Shown: positions 43,780 to 55,883, counted from the first letter of the stretch. The stretch: DNA of 64,000 bases from Gracilaria gracilis (GCA_030374805.1 JARGSG010000093.1:1-64000); one strand, 5' to 3'. Program-made: numbers and translations. The notes: generated by a model from the letters alone, not told the origin.

Positions 43780-45840
43780 CACTCGCCCTCTGTGCATGCA
43801 CCCCGTCACACTCCCCAAATTGTGGAATCATTGCGCCATCTGGAAAGTCTACCAACCGCTCCGGCGGGGTACCGTTTCTTCTGGTGCATTTTCACGCTGG
43901 TCGTGAAGGATGAAATCCGTCTTAATTTTGATGTACTCCTCTCATCCATGGAAGGGGTATTCGGCTGGATTTGCCTCATGGGAGGGAGATCCGGACTTCT
44001 TCTTGGTCTTATCCCCTCCATAGGCGTTGTAATACATTGATTGAATGTAATTCTGGTTTGGATATGTTCGACAGAAACACCGAGACACAAATCGGTTTGA
44101 CCAAGATCAAATGTGTCATACTGGACACGCAGATATCGCTTAACCTAAGATGTTCGTGGGGCAGGTCTAAAGATACTGAGGTCATTCACGTAAGCCAGGG
44201 CGGCAACCTTGTTCGTACCAGTACCATTCAGAAAGACATAAGAAGTGGATTGAAGAGATTTAAATCCAGTGGGACAGAAATAGGTAGAAAGGTCTTCGAA
44301 CCAAAGTTGTGGAGCTTCAAGGGTGCCATTAAGAGATTTTATCCGTTTAAAAATACCACCATCGGCTTTTGCTTCATTTTTTATAGTGATGAACTTGACT
44401 CACACTAAATAATCTTGATGTATTGTGGCATATAGAAAAGCTGGTTTCACATCAATATATAGGCGATATTATTTCATGGCTGTGGAAAGAACCAGCATTA
44501 TCTGACATATTTCAAATCTTAGGTGCTTAAAGTCTGTCTATATCAGATACAGTTTGAAAAATTCATCTTGAAACCATTCGTGGTTTGAAGCTTAGCGTGT
44601 TCCCATTCCGTTTCCTCTTCAGGCGAAACACGAGTCCCGAAAGGATTGATTCACCATAATCTGGAGCGGCATTCTCATACGTATCAAGACTGCGAGTAGT
44701 CTCAAATCTGTTGCGAATGACATCCATCCAATGCTGATTTTCAGAACAGGAGATTGCTTTTGTTTAGCTGGCCTGAGCTGATGTGCAAATGGAATCGGGA
44801 ATTGGTCAAGCAGTATTGGCCACTTCAGTCTCAAAATTAGAGGCATGCATATTTAAGTCTTGGTCAGAACTAGAGGGCTTTTCATGGAAATGTTTGAGAC
44901 CCTGCTGCTTTTGCTGCCCAATAAACTGTTGGAATCATCTACTGATTCCTCTGGGGGATATGTAGCGGAGGAACCATGAAGAGCAGGAATATTATACTTC
45001 ATCGTCACTGGGACCGTATCTAAAACCTTTGTCAAAAGTACGAGCTACGAAGGCAAATGAGGAGCTCGGGCGGACCTGTCGATATAAGAAAGACCCGGAA
45101 AATCTTCTTTACTGAAATGGAAGTTTTCGGAGTTTTCAATGCCGTTGCTGGTCAGAAGTTTATACAATACGCCACGGATATTGTATAGATCGACTACTTC
45201 CACGAGTCGGGGTTCCAAGTTTCTACGACCATCGGGATGATGTTTAAATAGAGTGCGACAGACAAAGGTCTGCAGGTGTTTGACGGCAAGAGAATTTTTT
45301 CTAGAAAAGACGGATGAATAGAATATGATAGCTACTGCCATGGATATTGACGATTTTGCGAAAGATTAAGTCCTAGAGTGCATCTGAACTAATGAAAAGT
45401 GGTAGATGAGATTGATCAAGCCAAGCACGAAGAGTTCCGACTGCAATGCTAATATGCCTTTCGTCCAACATATTAAGGACGCTGTATGTGGGCCAGGTTC
45501 GGTGCTTTCATTACCAAGGCCTTTGAGAATCTTTTGCTGCTTACCTAAAACCCCTAAAACCGCATTCTAAATGAAAAGAGTGGACCCTCTAATGAGATTG
45601 TGCTTCGAATCAGTTCACATAGTATATGATGATGTCCGAGGATTTACTTTTGCGAACAATTGGAGCAGCGAAAATATAACGCGTGAATTATTTTACAATG
45701 AACATGTAGTATATTTCACCATGTTCCGAATCTGTACCAACCAAATCGATTTCTATGTGGAGAGGCCCTGGTCGTGTACCAGATGTCAAAGAACCACAAA
45801 AAATGCGACGAAGCTTACATCGAGCACATAGGATAATATC
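43780..45840 (-). mobile_element. Ty1/copia relic on the minus strand, heavily broken
   Basis: Read on the minus strand, copia pol blocks appear in the right order from high to low coordinates. About 45840-45400 gives integrase pieces (LRRIFCGSLTSGTRPGPLHI and GEIYYMFIVK). 45341-45045 gives the integrase C-terminal segment (LAVKHLQTFVCRTLFKHHPD, then FHFSKEDFPGL). 44850-43800 gives reverse transcriptase blocks (RKRNGNTLSFKPRM, DVKPAFLYATIHQDYLV, AALAYVNDLSIF). LTRs are not found. It has many breaks and is clearly older than the copia element at 20-32 kb. Confidence 0.7.
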
Positions 45841-46299
45841 CAAGCGTCTTTGGCGTAAAGAGACAGTAACGTATGCTGCAGTAGAAGTTTCACTTCACTT
45901 CTTTTTGCAGTGTGGCTGAAGAGAATATACCATAAAGATGTGTCTTGTGTAACGATGTCAATCTCACCTGTGCCTACTTCGGATTCAGAATCTTAGACAG
46001 AGGCTTTTGATTCAGATGCGAGATTCGCAACAGACGGCTTATGTTCAGATTCATGTTTTGTAGCAGCGTGATTAGGCGGCCTAATGCAATTCACTGGCTT
46101 TGTGGGAAGAATCAACTGCCGAGAATATAAGAAAGCCAATCTGAATTTTTCGGAGCGCTGCCCATGTTTCAAAAGATGACCCTGATGGTCAGTTGTGAAG
46201 GCCACTTATGGCAGGAACAGCACTGTGAGGTGCTTGGCCGCCAGAACAGGAATGAGAAAGAGGTTCATTGTAAGGTTACCTCACTCATGTGACCAGTTC
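45841..46299. other. Intergenic, nothing recognised
   Basis: Flank between the copia relic and the inverted-repeat elements. A 70-codon minus-strand ORF (45993-46205) has no motif. Confidence 0.4.
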
Positions 46300-46690
46300 A
46301 CTGAGTGAAAATCTGAGATGCACATGTGATATGAGTTGGATATAGTTGAAGTGAAATGGTAAACTTATGATACAATTCAGATACTTGTTTAGTATATTGT
46401 TGAATTAAAGTTCATATTTTGGTTCAGTCTCACGAAAGGTCTTGATATGAATCTGATGGATTCAAGGTTTACTTCTGAGGGAGATTTAATATGCCAAATT
46501 CCAAAATATATAGCACTTATATCCCAAATGTGGGAAATAGTATGAAAGTTATATCAAATAAACATTAGTTTTACGTCTGGAATATATTAAAAGTGATTGG
46601 AACTGTATCATTTCTAGATATCTTTCATTTTTCTCTATGATAAAAGTTTCATACTAATCCTACGTCCTACAAAGATATCGTATCAATATT
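46300..46690 (+). repeat. AT-rich inverted-repeat element, copy a
   Basis: About 390 bp, starting GATGCACATGTGATATGAGT and continuing with CTCACGAAAGGTCTTGATAT. It matches copy d (50581-50998) in direct orientation and copies b and e in inverted orientation. Confidence 0.7.
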
Positions 46691-48489
46691 GTGAAGAATG
46701 ATTCAGGGGGGTGTCCCGACAACGCCTGGGACACCCCTGAGGTGGAGAATCCCCATATCTCCGGTGAAGATAAGGGGCAGAGCGCAGCGTGGAAGCTGCC
46801 CTCAAATGCTGCCTCCTGCGCCCGTGGATGCTTGGAGCACCGCCGAAGGCGCAACATGAGTACAAAGCGGGGGCGCGGTGTCGTTCCGCGCCGCCGAATG
46901 CATAACACGAGCACAATGCGGCGGCGCAGTATCGTTCCGGACCGCGAGCGGTGCTACAACTACTGCCGCCAGCGCTACTGCACTACCTTCGCTACCACGA
47001 GGGAGAAGGCAATGTTAGGCACAGCTAATGCGAACACAAGCAGGCAGTTTACTCAAGAACACGGTTCTTCAACAATTCAAAAGAGCTGTGACACGTCTCC
47101 TGCGGGCTTTTTGGAAATTGCTATCGCACGAACGCCGACACGTAGCCCAAACAGAACCCCACGCAGATACACAGTTGGCAAACGGGCGCAAAGAATATGC
47201 AGTGCGTCATCAACAGAACAAACCGAGATCTTCTGACGCACAATGTTTCGCAACATACCCTCAAACTCTGGCATTAGCTTCGGTGACCAAGAGATGTCGA
47301 CGCTAACGCGGGAACCCGTGGACTGGCACGAACTTTCCACTGCCTCGTCATCGATTAACGGGCAGCGGAGAGTATGTAGGTCTGCAGTGTCATCATCAGT
47401 TGGTTCGGCCACCAAAGCTGTCGCGTTGGGCCTATTGTTCGACATGTTGTGGACGGAGTTCGTGCGGCTTGCGGCCGGACTGAAGCGGATTTAGAACTAA
47501 TGGCGGCTTGAATGGGATTCAACATGACCAATGACATATACCAAGATAAGATGAGACATGGTGTCCTTAATGACAATCTGGTATATGATGGCAAGAAGCC
47601 TAGGGTATTAAGTTACCAAGGGCATTCCATGTGACTCAGTTCTATATAAAGCCCCGAGTTGAACCGTCACTACAAACTCAACTTGGGCAGACCACTTCCC
47701 CTCGACAACCCTCCCCCAAAAGTTCTACCAACTCTTCTTCCTCCTCCTTTGTCGTCACCTTCCACCCTCCTAAGGCAACCACCCACTACCCTTTAGCACA
47801 GTCTGTGCCTCCTTTAGCAACCAATCATTCTACACTTCACTTCCCATCGGCGGCCCGGTCTCCCGCCTACATATCTAGAGTTGCAGTGTGTGGCCCTCCG
47901 TGGGGCTCGCTCGCACATTGTGACCGTCGGTTCTCTCTTCATTTCCGCTGTTCCTCAACGGACGTGCGGCGTGATTGGCCCTCTTTTGTTGCCTGGATTG
48001 TCGCTTACTCGCCATTTCGTATTGGTTGTTTTGGCTCATCTCTGAGCTACACTGTTATCTTTCGCCTTTTTCGGCTGGTACCTCCTGGCATTTGTGTTGT
48101 TTCCTCTGGGTTTTTCACCACCTGCGTCATTTGGTTGCTGTTGTGACAAAAATGAAGTCCACAAATATCCAACCTGTAGGACGGATTTCTACTGGACGTT
48201 CACAGGCATCATACCTTGCCGTGTGGTCCTATTCTCCGAGGCGTCTTCTAGAGTGATAAGTACATTGCATTACTTCCTTTGAAAAAAAGCTGTGAGGAAG
48301 ATCTCAGATGTGTAATGGACTCGGAGTCCAACATCATAAGATTCACATCGTGGCTTCTAACCCCCCACTGCACAAATTACGAGGAAAGCAGCACGGTTCT
48401 CGATTTACTCAGATTCAACGAAGAGATGCTTCGATAATGTCGAGGAGAAGAACTGTTCGACTATTTAGGACTGCCCATCGGAGTTCCGC
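46691..48489. other. Central segment between inverted copies a and b
   Basis: It starts with a hairpin GGGGTGTCCC / GGGACACCCC (46707-46716 and 46728-46737). A 181-codon plus ORF (46691-47236) contains two Arg-rich repeats from a 60-bp tandem duplication near 46840-46930; a 122-codon minus ORF (47077-47445) overlaps it. At 47642 is a TATATAAA box followed by Pro/Ser-rich frames (47631-48146), possibly a promoter or solo-LTR remnant. A lone terminus of the inverted-repeat family lies at 48160-48200. No protein family is recognised. Confidence 0.4.
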
Positions 48490-48882
48490 TAAGGTTTGAT
48501 ATAGATATTATACCTCTGTGTGACGTAGGCATAGTGTAAGACACTAATCATACTGATATGAAAGTTGTGTGAAAACCCTACAGGTCCGAAAACTTTTGAT
48601 ATATCCAAGATATCATACTGATATATGGGATACATCTTGACTACCATATCATACGTTTATGATACAAGGCCGATATATTTCATAATTTTCCATAATCAAG
48701 CCCACTCAAAAACATACCTGAAATGCATTAGATCCATATCAAGACCTTTGGTGAAACTTCTGGAAACATGATATTCAATTGAAAAAAAGTAATAAATACG
48801 TATCTGAATTGTATCTTAACATCATAAATTCGGCTTCAAACATATCCACTCAAATCTCTTAAGTATCCCAGATTTCTGCTGG
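48490..48882 (-). repeat. AT-rich inverted-repeat element, copy b (inverted)
   Basis: Diverged reverse complement of copy a, ending ATCCCAGATTTCTGCTGGG. With copy a it frames a 2.6-kb foldback-like structure. Confidence 0.65.
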
Positions 48883-49469
48883 GTACTGGGTTTCCCCCCT
48901 TTTGGTTCATAAATCTTGAGTTTGTTCCTCCGTTTTTTTTTGGGTACAAGTAACAGCGGTTGGTAAAATGCTTATCTTTGTTGTAAATGGCATACCTCGG
49001 CCTTGCGGTTGCAACCAGTTCTCAGATATGGCTTTCTAATGTACGAACCTAATCCTAAAGACGGGCTATAATATTTTCTGGATTAGTATTCTCTGTGGAG
49101 AGAGGGTTAAAAGCTGCGCAAACTGGGTTTAATTCCGCGACATTTATCGATGGGACTAAGAGAGCAGCAGATACTTCCTCCGGTAGCCTTGTTTCCGTGG
49201 CATCAAGTTGATCTGTGACACTAGCCTTTTTTGTCAATGTGCTTTCCCATGTTTTGGTGAATATCTGTATACCGAATGTTCACTAGCTCGCATATCTTAG
49301 CAATGAGAGATACAGTTGATGTTGATATAATTGGATCATCAATTTTCTTCAGGATCTTCTACGGGTGACGAATTTCGCTCTGAACAACGTGCAGAGGTTA
49401 ATTCAAAAGTGCAGAAACAATCAGTGCGCTCCCATTTCTCTTATTGAACTCTCATTACACATTTGAAAG

Positions 49470-49860
49470 CTGAGAAACATATATAATATTAATTTGGATA
49501 TATTTGAAGCAAAATATTTAAAGTTGATATAAAATGCAGAAATTTTATTAGTACCTGGTTCAATTGCATATTATACTTGCACAAGTCTCACCAAAGGTCT
49601 TGATATCAATCTGATGCATTTCAGGTATATTTTTGACTCAGATTGGATACGGCAGATTTCAAAATATAGCAGCCTTATGTCACAAACGTACGCAATCGAA
49701 ATCCGTGGTACATGTTCGATATAGATATAATACCTCTTGGTGAGGTAGAAATAGTATAAAAGAATAGTCATGCTGATATGGAAGATGTATGGAAATGATA
49801 CAGGTATAGAAACTTTTGATATATTCAAAATGTCAAGCTGATATATATATATGATACACC
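49470..49860. repeat. AT-rich inverted-repeat element, copy c (rearranged)
   Basis: 49470-49688 matches the first half of the family in direct orientation; 49689-49860 matches the other end in inverted orientation, starting at CGAAATCCGTGGTACATG. It looks like a head-to-head truncated pair. Confidence 0.55.
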
Positions 49861-49870
49861 CACGGGAGAA

Positions 49871-50281
49871 ACTTTTTATAAATCGCGCACTACGTTTTGC
49901 AAAACGTAATAATTGACGTAGAAAATCTTTTTCTTATTGAAGAGACGGCGTATAAATTTCATGCTTTACGTCATTTCACCGCCATTTATGGCATGATGTA
50001 GATAAAGATTTACACCATATTTGGCAGCTTTTATATTTGGCGTACAAATCATGGATAAGTTTTCTGCAATCGTATTCGAGGTACAAACTGCTATGCAATA
50101 TTTGTACTCCATTTATGAAAATTGTCGAAAATGGCGTGAATCTTTCCCTACATTATGCTTTAACTAATGGCGAAATGGCGTAAAGCATGAAATCTATACG
50201 CCATCTCTTCAATAAAAATGACTGCCTTCTACGCCATTTTCTAGTTTTTGCAAAATGTGATGCGCCATTTATAAAAACTTT
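49871..50281. repeat. MITE with about 118-bp terminal inverted repeats
   Basis: The left end ACTTTTTATAAATCGCGCA and the right end (reverse) AAGTTTTTATAAATGGCGCA begin long inverted repeats (49871-49990 and 50163-50281). These share ATTGAAGAGA-GGCGTATA and TTTCATGCTTTACG. It is 411 bp with no coding capacity. The internal word ATGGCGTA recurs. The target duplication is unclear. Confidence 0.8.
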
Positions 50282-50580
50282 TTTTCTAGGGGGATATTCT
50301 ACGGATAAAATATCTCGTCTTTGTTTCCACTTCTATTTATATCTCTACCCCTTTTTATTCTTCTGTGGTTTGCCCGCTGGCCAAGCGGCAGGCAAACTAC
50401 TGACAACAATCCACCTTGTCGGCTGAAGAAATTCTTGCTGCTGTGCCCGGTAACGATAGTGACCGCTCTGACCTTCCTTCCTCCTGTCCGTACACTCTCA
50501 TTGACAGTGAAGCAAAAGAACTAAAGGCCGTTATATTGAACATTAAGAACGAGAAGTGACAGAAGCAGGCGATGTAGATC

Positions 50581-50998
50581 CAGTCGAAATCCGAGATACA
50601 TATGTGATATGAGTTGGATATATTTGAAGCCGAATTTATAAAGTTATGATACAATTCAGATACCTGTTTAGTATATTGTTGCATTAGATATCATATTTTC
50701 ATAAATCTCACGAAAGCTCTTGATATGGATCTGATGTGTTTAGGGTATACTTTTGAGGGAGATTTGATATGGCAAATTTCAAATTATATCGCACTTATAT
50801 CGCAAATGGGAGAAATACTACCAAATATATATTACATATATATCAGTTTTCGGTCTGGAATATATCAAAATTTACCGGAACTGTACCATTTCTACATATC
50901 TTTCATATCTGTACGATAAAAGTTTCATTTTAATCCTTCATCCAAGAGAGATATCAAATCAATATCCAACCTGTATCACAGATTTCCACTGGGAGATG
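50581..50998 (+). repeat. AT-rich inverted-repeat element, copy d
   Basis: About 418 bp. It begins CGAAATCCGAGATACATATG and ends AACCTGTATCACAGATTTCC, so its own ends are short inverted repeats of GAAATCCG-GATACA and GTTGGATAT. With copy e it forms a foldback pair around 240 bp of spacer. Confidence 0.8.
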
Positions 50999-51237
50999 CA
51001 GCGGAGGAGGGCCTAAAGAAGCGATTTCCAATTTCCAATTCGTTTTTTCTTCGCTCTTCCTCGGAGAATCTTGGTCCCCGATAACGATGTACAATGGTGT
51101 CCGCTCTCTTCCTCCACTGTTCGTTCGTCGGCTGGCCTTTGGGCTTGAATTATCCGTGCTCTTGCCGCTCTCACCCCACCGTATGGCTGTAGTTCAATGT
51201 CTCTTTCGGGTTCGTGACGACATGGTTACTGCGGAAA

Positions 51238-51652
51238 CCCTAGTAGAAATCCGTGACACAGGTTGGATATTGATATGATATCTCTATAGAACGTAGAATT
51301 AGAATGAACTTTTTGTCATACAGATATAAAAGATGTATAGAAATGATACAATTCCGATAACTTTTGATAACTCCAGACGGGGAACTGCTATATATCTGAC
51401 ATATCTTTGGTATTATTTCCCACATCTTTGCGATATAAGTGCGATATAGTCTGAAGTATACCATATCAAATCTCCTTCAAAAGTACACCCCAAATACGTC
51501 AGATCCATATTAAGACCTTTCGTGACACTCACGCGAATATGATATTTAATTGGATAATATGCTAAACACGTATCTCAATTGTATCATAGTTTTATAATTT
51601 CTGCTTCAGGTATATCCAACTCATATCACATGTGTATCTTGGATTTCTACTC
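51238..51652 (-). repeat. AT-rich inverted-repeat element, copy e (inverted)
   Basis: Reverse complement of copy d over its full length at clearly higher similarity than a-b, starting TAGAAATCCGTGACACAGG and ending GTATCTTGGATTTCTACT. Confidence 0.8.
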
Positions 51653-53605
51653 GGAGAAACAGTGGTTCCAAGGAGCGTCTCATATCTGACTTTGAGATCT
51701 AAAGAAAATATATGGTCGGGGGTGTCCCGGTCACTAAGACAACCCCCTCAGATCCGGCATCACCGGTATCTCAGATATTCAATGGACTATACCCACATTT
51801 GAGCAAGTACTCATCGCTGCGATCAGGGCAGTTGTGCCAATGCAACAATTAGTGCTGTATGCAGGTTGATACATTCTATTCTGGCGGAAATGGCTGTAAA
51901 ACATCGACGTGACAGGGATCGGCGGTACATCTTGTTTCACAGTGAGAAAGCATAGCTCGCAAGTGGATGCGGGAAGAAAATGAAAGAGAATACGGCGAAA
52001 TGGATCAGGTTGTTTTATATGCCAATTTACTTTAATTCTTATGCCCCCTTTTTATGATCATCATAGGTCCACATTGTCATGGCCTGCTAAGTTGGCGTGC
52101 GAAGACGCTATGGAGCGGGATTCTACGTTGCGCGTCTTCTTTCGCCCACGATAAATTTGTTGTAAAGTATGGCGTCTATGAACGATGTCAGATCCCGTAG
52201 GATAAAATCGAGGCTTATAATTTCTGGAGAACTCCATGTCCGCTCCATGAAGTGGATGCCATTTTGCATGCATATTAGTAAGCACAACCGCCAGATGGGA
52301 GATATAATCAAAGTTTTGTTCCATCTATTGGAATTTTGAAGCCCCCACTGCCCAGAGGGAACAGCAGAACCCAAAATAGTTTTCCAAGATAGTTTCAGAA
52401 CTTGAGACTTCCTTATTTTCCTTCGACTCTTGAGTCATTAGCATTTTATTTCTGGGCTCTTTTGGGGTGAATAGCGCGCAGCATTTCCAAAGATCCTTGG
52501 TAGTTCTTGTCCTGTATTAATTCTCACCTTTCAGGATACTTTTCGCTATGCAATCCCTCATCCGATTAGTTTTTCCATAATGCTTCTTACCTAATTAGTC
52601 CTCATTATACTGTATATTGCGTATTAACCAATTTATATCCGTAACGGACCCCAGAATGTGCGCAGTACAGCCCTTAGCACAACTATTTGGTAATATGCTT
52701 ACCTCAACTTTGTACCAGTAAAGCTTATGCTTGCGTCTGTAATATATTATAGCTTCTTGTAGATTTGCAGATGACCAGTTGCTCTGCTAAACTGTGACAT
52801 CCGTAGCGTATGAAGCGTACGGATCATTTCCAAACTGTTTTTCTTTGTTCTTCAGAAGTTCGATAGTATACTCCTACTTCTTAGTAAGCTCAATCGCAAA
52901 TAATTCGTAAACATACATAGATAAACTTTTCAGGGACGACACCAACATTTCCTCAAACGTCAGGCCTTTAATTCCAAACATGTTACCCATTTAGTCCAAT
53001 TGAGTCTTGTGCTTTAAAACGAGCAATGTCATGAGAAGCATATCGTCCGCACCATATTTGCATCTCTTACTGCGTTACACGTCCCATTTCATATTGAGAT
53101 GCCCCACCAGAAATCCAAACCGTTTTTTAAATCCAACACCGGAGAAGTTGGTCATAATGAGAATGCTGCGATTGGCTCCGGTGTCGTAGAATTTCAGAAA
53201 AAGGAAAAACAAAATCGTATTTTTCAGTGGTGCATTCATGGGATGTGGAATGCTCCACTGCTGTGTCGTTCAGAACACGAAGTACGTCTGTAGTTTCTTC
53301 CCGAGACAAATCCATGTTGGTGTTTGGCCAATTCTCTGCCAGAATGGGGATGAACGGTATGTAGGGGAAGGTTTAAGTGTTTTTTGAAAGTCTTGAGTCC
53401 TCGCCTTACTGAAACGTGGTTGAGTATTTACTGTATTGCAGCCGTTTCTATTGAATCCATGCTATGGCTAAATTTAGAAATTTTGCTTTATTTTAATGTT
53501 TAATTAATAATTGCATACGTTCTGGGAAATTCTGTTCTCTTATGCGACACCAACCTTTCTTACAACATCCCTACCAGCTCGGTAAAACCAAGTAATTAAA
53601 GGAAA
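51653..53605. other. AT-rich intergenic DNA
   Basis: Begins with a GGGGTGTCCC hairpin-like word (51718-51750) similar to the one beside copy a. The rest shows only short ORFs (such as 52061-52324 and 52123-52374, minus) without motifs. Confidence 0.45.
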
Positions 53606-54776
53606 GTTGTAGTGCACTGCACCTCACCTTCCAACTCGGGCAAAAGACAGACGCCACTAAGGTTGTAACTATGCCATCTCGGGTGCTCCCTACTCTATTA
53701 ATATTCAGGCCATACCATACTTCGAAATCTATTATCGTAGAACTATACAGTCTAGTCTATTTGTCCCTCCGTTTCCCCTGCACCTAGACGAAGTCAGATG
53801 TACATGTGAACGCCATTTCGGGGCAAAAAAGGGAATGGCGTGGGTGGTGACAAATCCTGGGGAGGATCCAAAAACGTAGCTGGCGAGTACCCCCCCAAAT
53901 GGGCCAAAACAGACCCCCGTGGCTCACTAGCCTGTACAACAATTAGAAAACCGACAGTAACTCAACCACTGGGTACCAAAAGCAACACCGTCCCAAAGGC
54001 AACAATAGTCGAAACAATCTCTGATGCAGTAAACGCAACCTAAGAAATAGAGAGAACTGTAGAGTTAGATGGTCTAGTCCAACCCACAAGTAGTGGTGCC
54101 TCATATGCTGCAGACTTGGATACTCGAAATGTCGTATCACGAGAAGCTGGGTGGCCGCGCAAGTGGAAGAGAGTTATACTTAACCGTGAGAAGGGTCTTC
54201 TAATAGCCTGCAATGGCGGTTGATTCCTACGCAACAGCGCGGTTCTGCATTGAAGGCATGAAAAACAGGGTTAAACTCCGGAAGAACTCAAAGACGATGA
54301 GGTTATTCCCCGCAAAGTGCCCCCCGACTTTCTTGCAATCGATACACTCGGACCACTTCTGACGAACCGGAGAGGTCACAATTTTTTACTCCTTATTACG
54401 GATCGTTTCTCGAAACTGGTTCGGACTATCCCTCTGAAGAGGATCACTGCTTTCACGGCAGCCCAGGTCTTCGTGGAGCACTGGATCGTCATCTAGGGTT
54501 CGCCGGTGCAGGTACCCTTCGATAGCATAAAAAGTTGCGTCGCAATTTTTGTGGGATTTATGTCGCATCCTGGACGTGAAGATCCTGTTCATGACAACCT
54601 ACTACGCCCAGTTTAATAGGAAAGTAGAACGGTTCAACTGGAGGATGCTAGCATTGACCAGTTCTTACGTTGCTGATCACCGAAAAAGATGGGACTCGTA
54701 CACTGACAAATTGACTCGAGGGATACGGAACTTCGTGAATGCAAACATGTACCCAAGTTATAAGGAACTGCTGGTA
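53606..54776 (+). mobile_element. Relic of a Ty3/gypsy element related to G1, heavily broken
   Basis: 53606-53790 resembles the second half of the G1 LTR (shared words: TGCACCTC.CCTTCC, GTAACTAT.CCATCT, CTACTCTATTA.TATTCAGG). 54235-54776 gives an integrase relic: the LFPAKCP-type spacer after the zinc finger, DFLAIDTLGPLL, then LLLITDRFSKLVRTIPLKR, closely similar to G1. The parts between are lost. Many breaks; much older than G1. Confidence 0.75.
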
Positions 54777-54778
54777 CG

Positions 54779-54851
54779 ACAGTGGAGCGGGGTGGCGTGG
54801 CGATTCATCAATTCACTGATGAAGTCCCGCGATACCCTGGTCCACTGTCCC
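54779..54851. repeat. 74-bp palindromic unit U1
   Basis: GACAGTGGAGCGGGG at one end is the imperfect reverse complement of CCCTGGTCCACTGTCCC at the other, with a turn at about 54815. It lies alone in the gypsy relic about 36 bp before the Plavaka-like element, whose ends carry the same unit. Confidence 0.7.
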
Positions 54852-54887
54852 AAAAAAAATTTCATTTTCCATGTTTTTCAACAAAAG

Positions 54888-55145
54888 CCTGGGACAGTGG
54901 ACCGGGGTATCGTGGCGCTTCATCGGTGCACCGATGAAGCACCCCGCCAACCCGGTCCGCTTTCAACGGCGCCTGGGCGGTGCCACGAGTACGATCACCT
55001 CAACTTCGTTACTCGTAGAGCGTTGACAGCAGGCCATGGTGCACCCCTGCTTCACCGCTCATGGCACGTTGGCGGTACCACATGCGCCACCACCCCAGCT
55101 TCATCACCCACTGCGCGTTCGTCGGTGTTCTCGGAATGCTAGTAT
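54888..55145 (+). repeat. Left terminal inverted repeat of the Plavaka-like element
   Basis: Contains palindromic unit U2 (54891-54962, with a 22-bp perfect palindrome at 54918-54939 centred on GGTGCACC). It then has a GGCGGTGCCACG / TTCATCAC pattern that occurs twice, and ends TCGGAATGCTAGT. The right end shows the same order in reverse. Confidence 0.75.
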
Positions 55146-55424
55146 AGTATGCCCTATCGCTAGTTATGAAAGTAAAAGTCCGAAAGAATTAGCAATTTCG
55201 CAGATTACGCTAGTTGGCAAGGCAAATCGTATTTCACGTGCCGCAGTTTCAACTCCGTTTGCTGAAGTTTTAGGCTAGTTTGCAGTTCGTGGGCCACCGA
55301 CCGTTACCCTCACATTCGTCGCAGTCGTCAAAATCAATCTGAAAATTTACTCTTGGGCCACCTGCGGAGGTTTATTCTAACTCGACCTTCGGATCCTGGG
55401 TCTCAGTTTCCCTAAATTTCAAGT

Positions 55425-55883
55425 TCAAAAGTCCAACGGACAACTCTGCCCATTCTGGTACACCCTACAAGCCTCAAAACGGTTCCCAACTCCTCCCGCC
55501 CTCTTCTCCTCCTGCTCCCCCAATATACGCTCCCGCGCCCTCGCAGCCGCCGCTGCACTCCCCAACCCTACCACTGGCGCTCCACCCGGCAGCTGCGGCG
55601 GCACAAACACCTTCTTATCCTCGTCCACCATCACCCCACCCTTCCTCCTTTTCTTAAGTTGACTCCTCACACCTTCTCCTCCCTTCTCTTCTCCCCCTCT
55701 CTCCCTCAAACTCTTCCGCCCACTCCGAGAACCAGGCGTCAGCGGCAACCCTTCATTTGCTCCCTCCCCCACCGGTACTGCCCTTCCCCTCACCATTTCT
55801 TTCAACTCCAACAGCAATTTGCACGCCTTCTCCACCTGTCCCACTTCCTGTTCCAACACCTCAACCCTACCCTTCAGCCCCAT
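55425..55883 (-). CDS. Small coiled-coil ORF inside the Plavaka-like element
   Basis: 152 codons. Residues 1-35 (GLKGRVEVLEQEVGQVEKAC) form a heptad-like coiled coil; the frame is also open-like further upstream. The middle is basic (GRKSLRERGG, QLKKRRKGGV), and the end has an alanine run and a possible zinc-binding C and H-poor tail (FEACRVYQNGQSCPLDF). It could be a second transposon protein, as CACTA elements often carry a DNA-binding helper (TnpA-like). Function unproven. Confidence 0.4.
   Translation of the reverse strand: MGLKGRVEVLEQEVGQVEKACKLLLELKEMVRGRAVPVGEGANEGLPLTPGSRSGRKSLRERGGEEKGGEGVRSQLKKRRKGGVMVDEDKKVFVPPQLPGGAPVVGLGSAAAAARARERILGEQEEKRAGGVGNRFEACRVYQNGQSCPLDF

Noticed and set aside
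47631-48146. 171-codon ORF after the TATA box as a secreted or membrane protein
   Set aside because: Hydrophobic end and Ser/Pro-rich start could be real, but overlapping frames look alike and no homologue is recognised; it is kept only as a possible promoter or LTR remnant.
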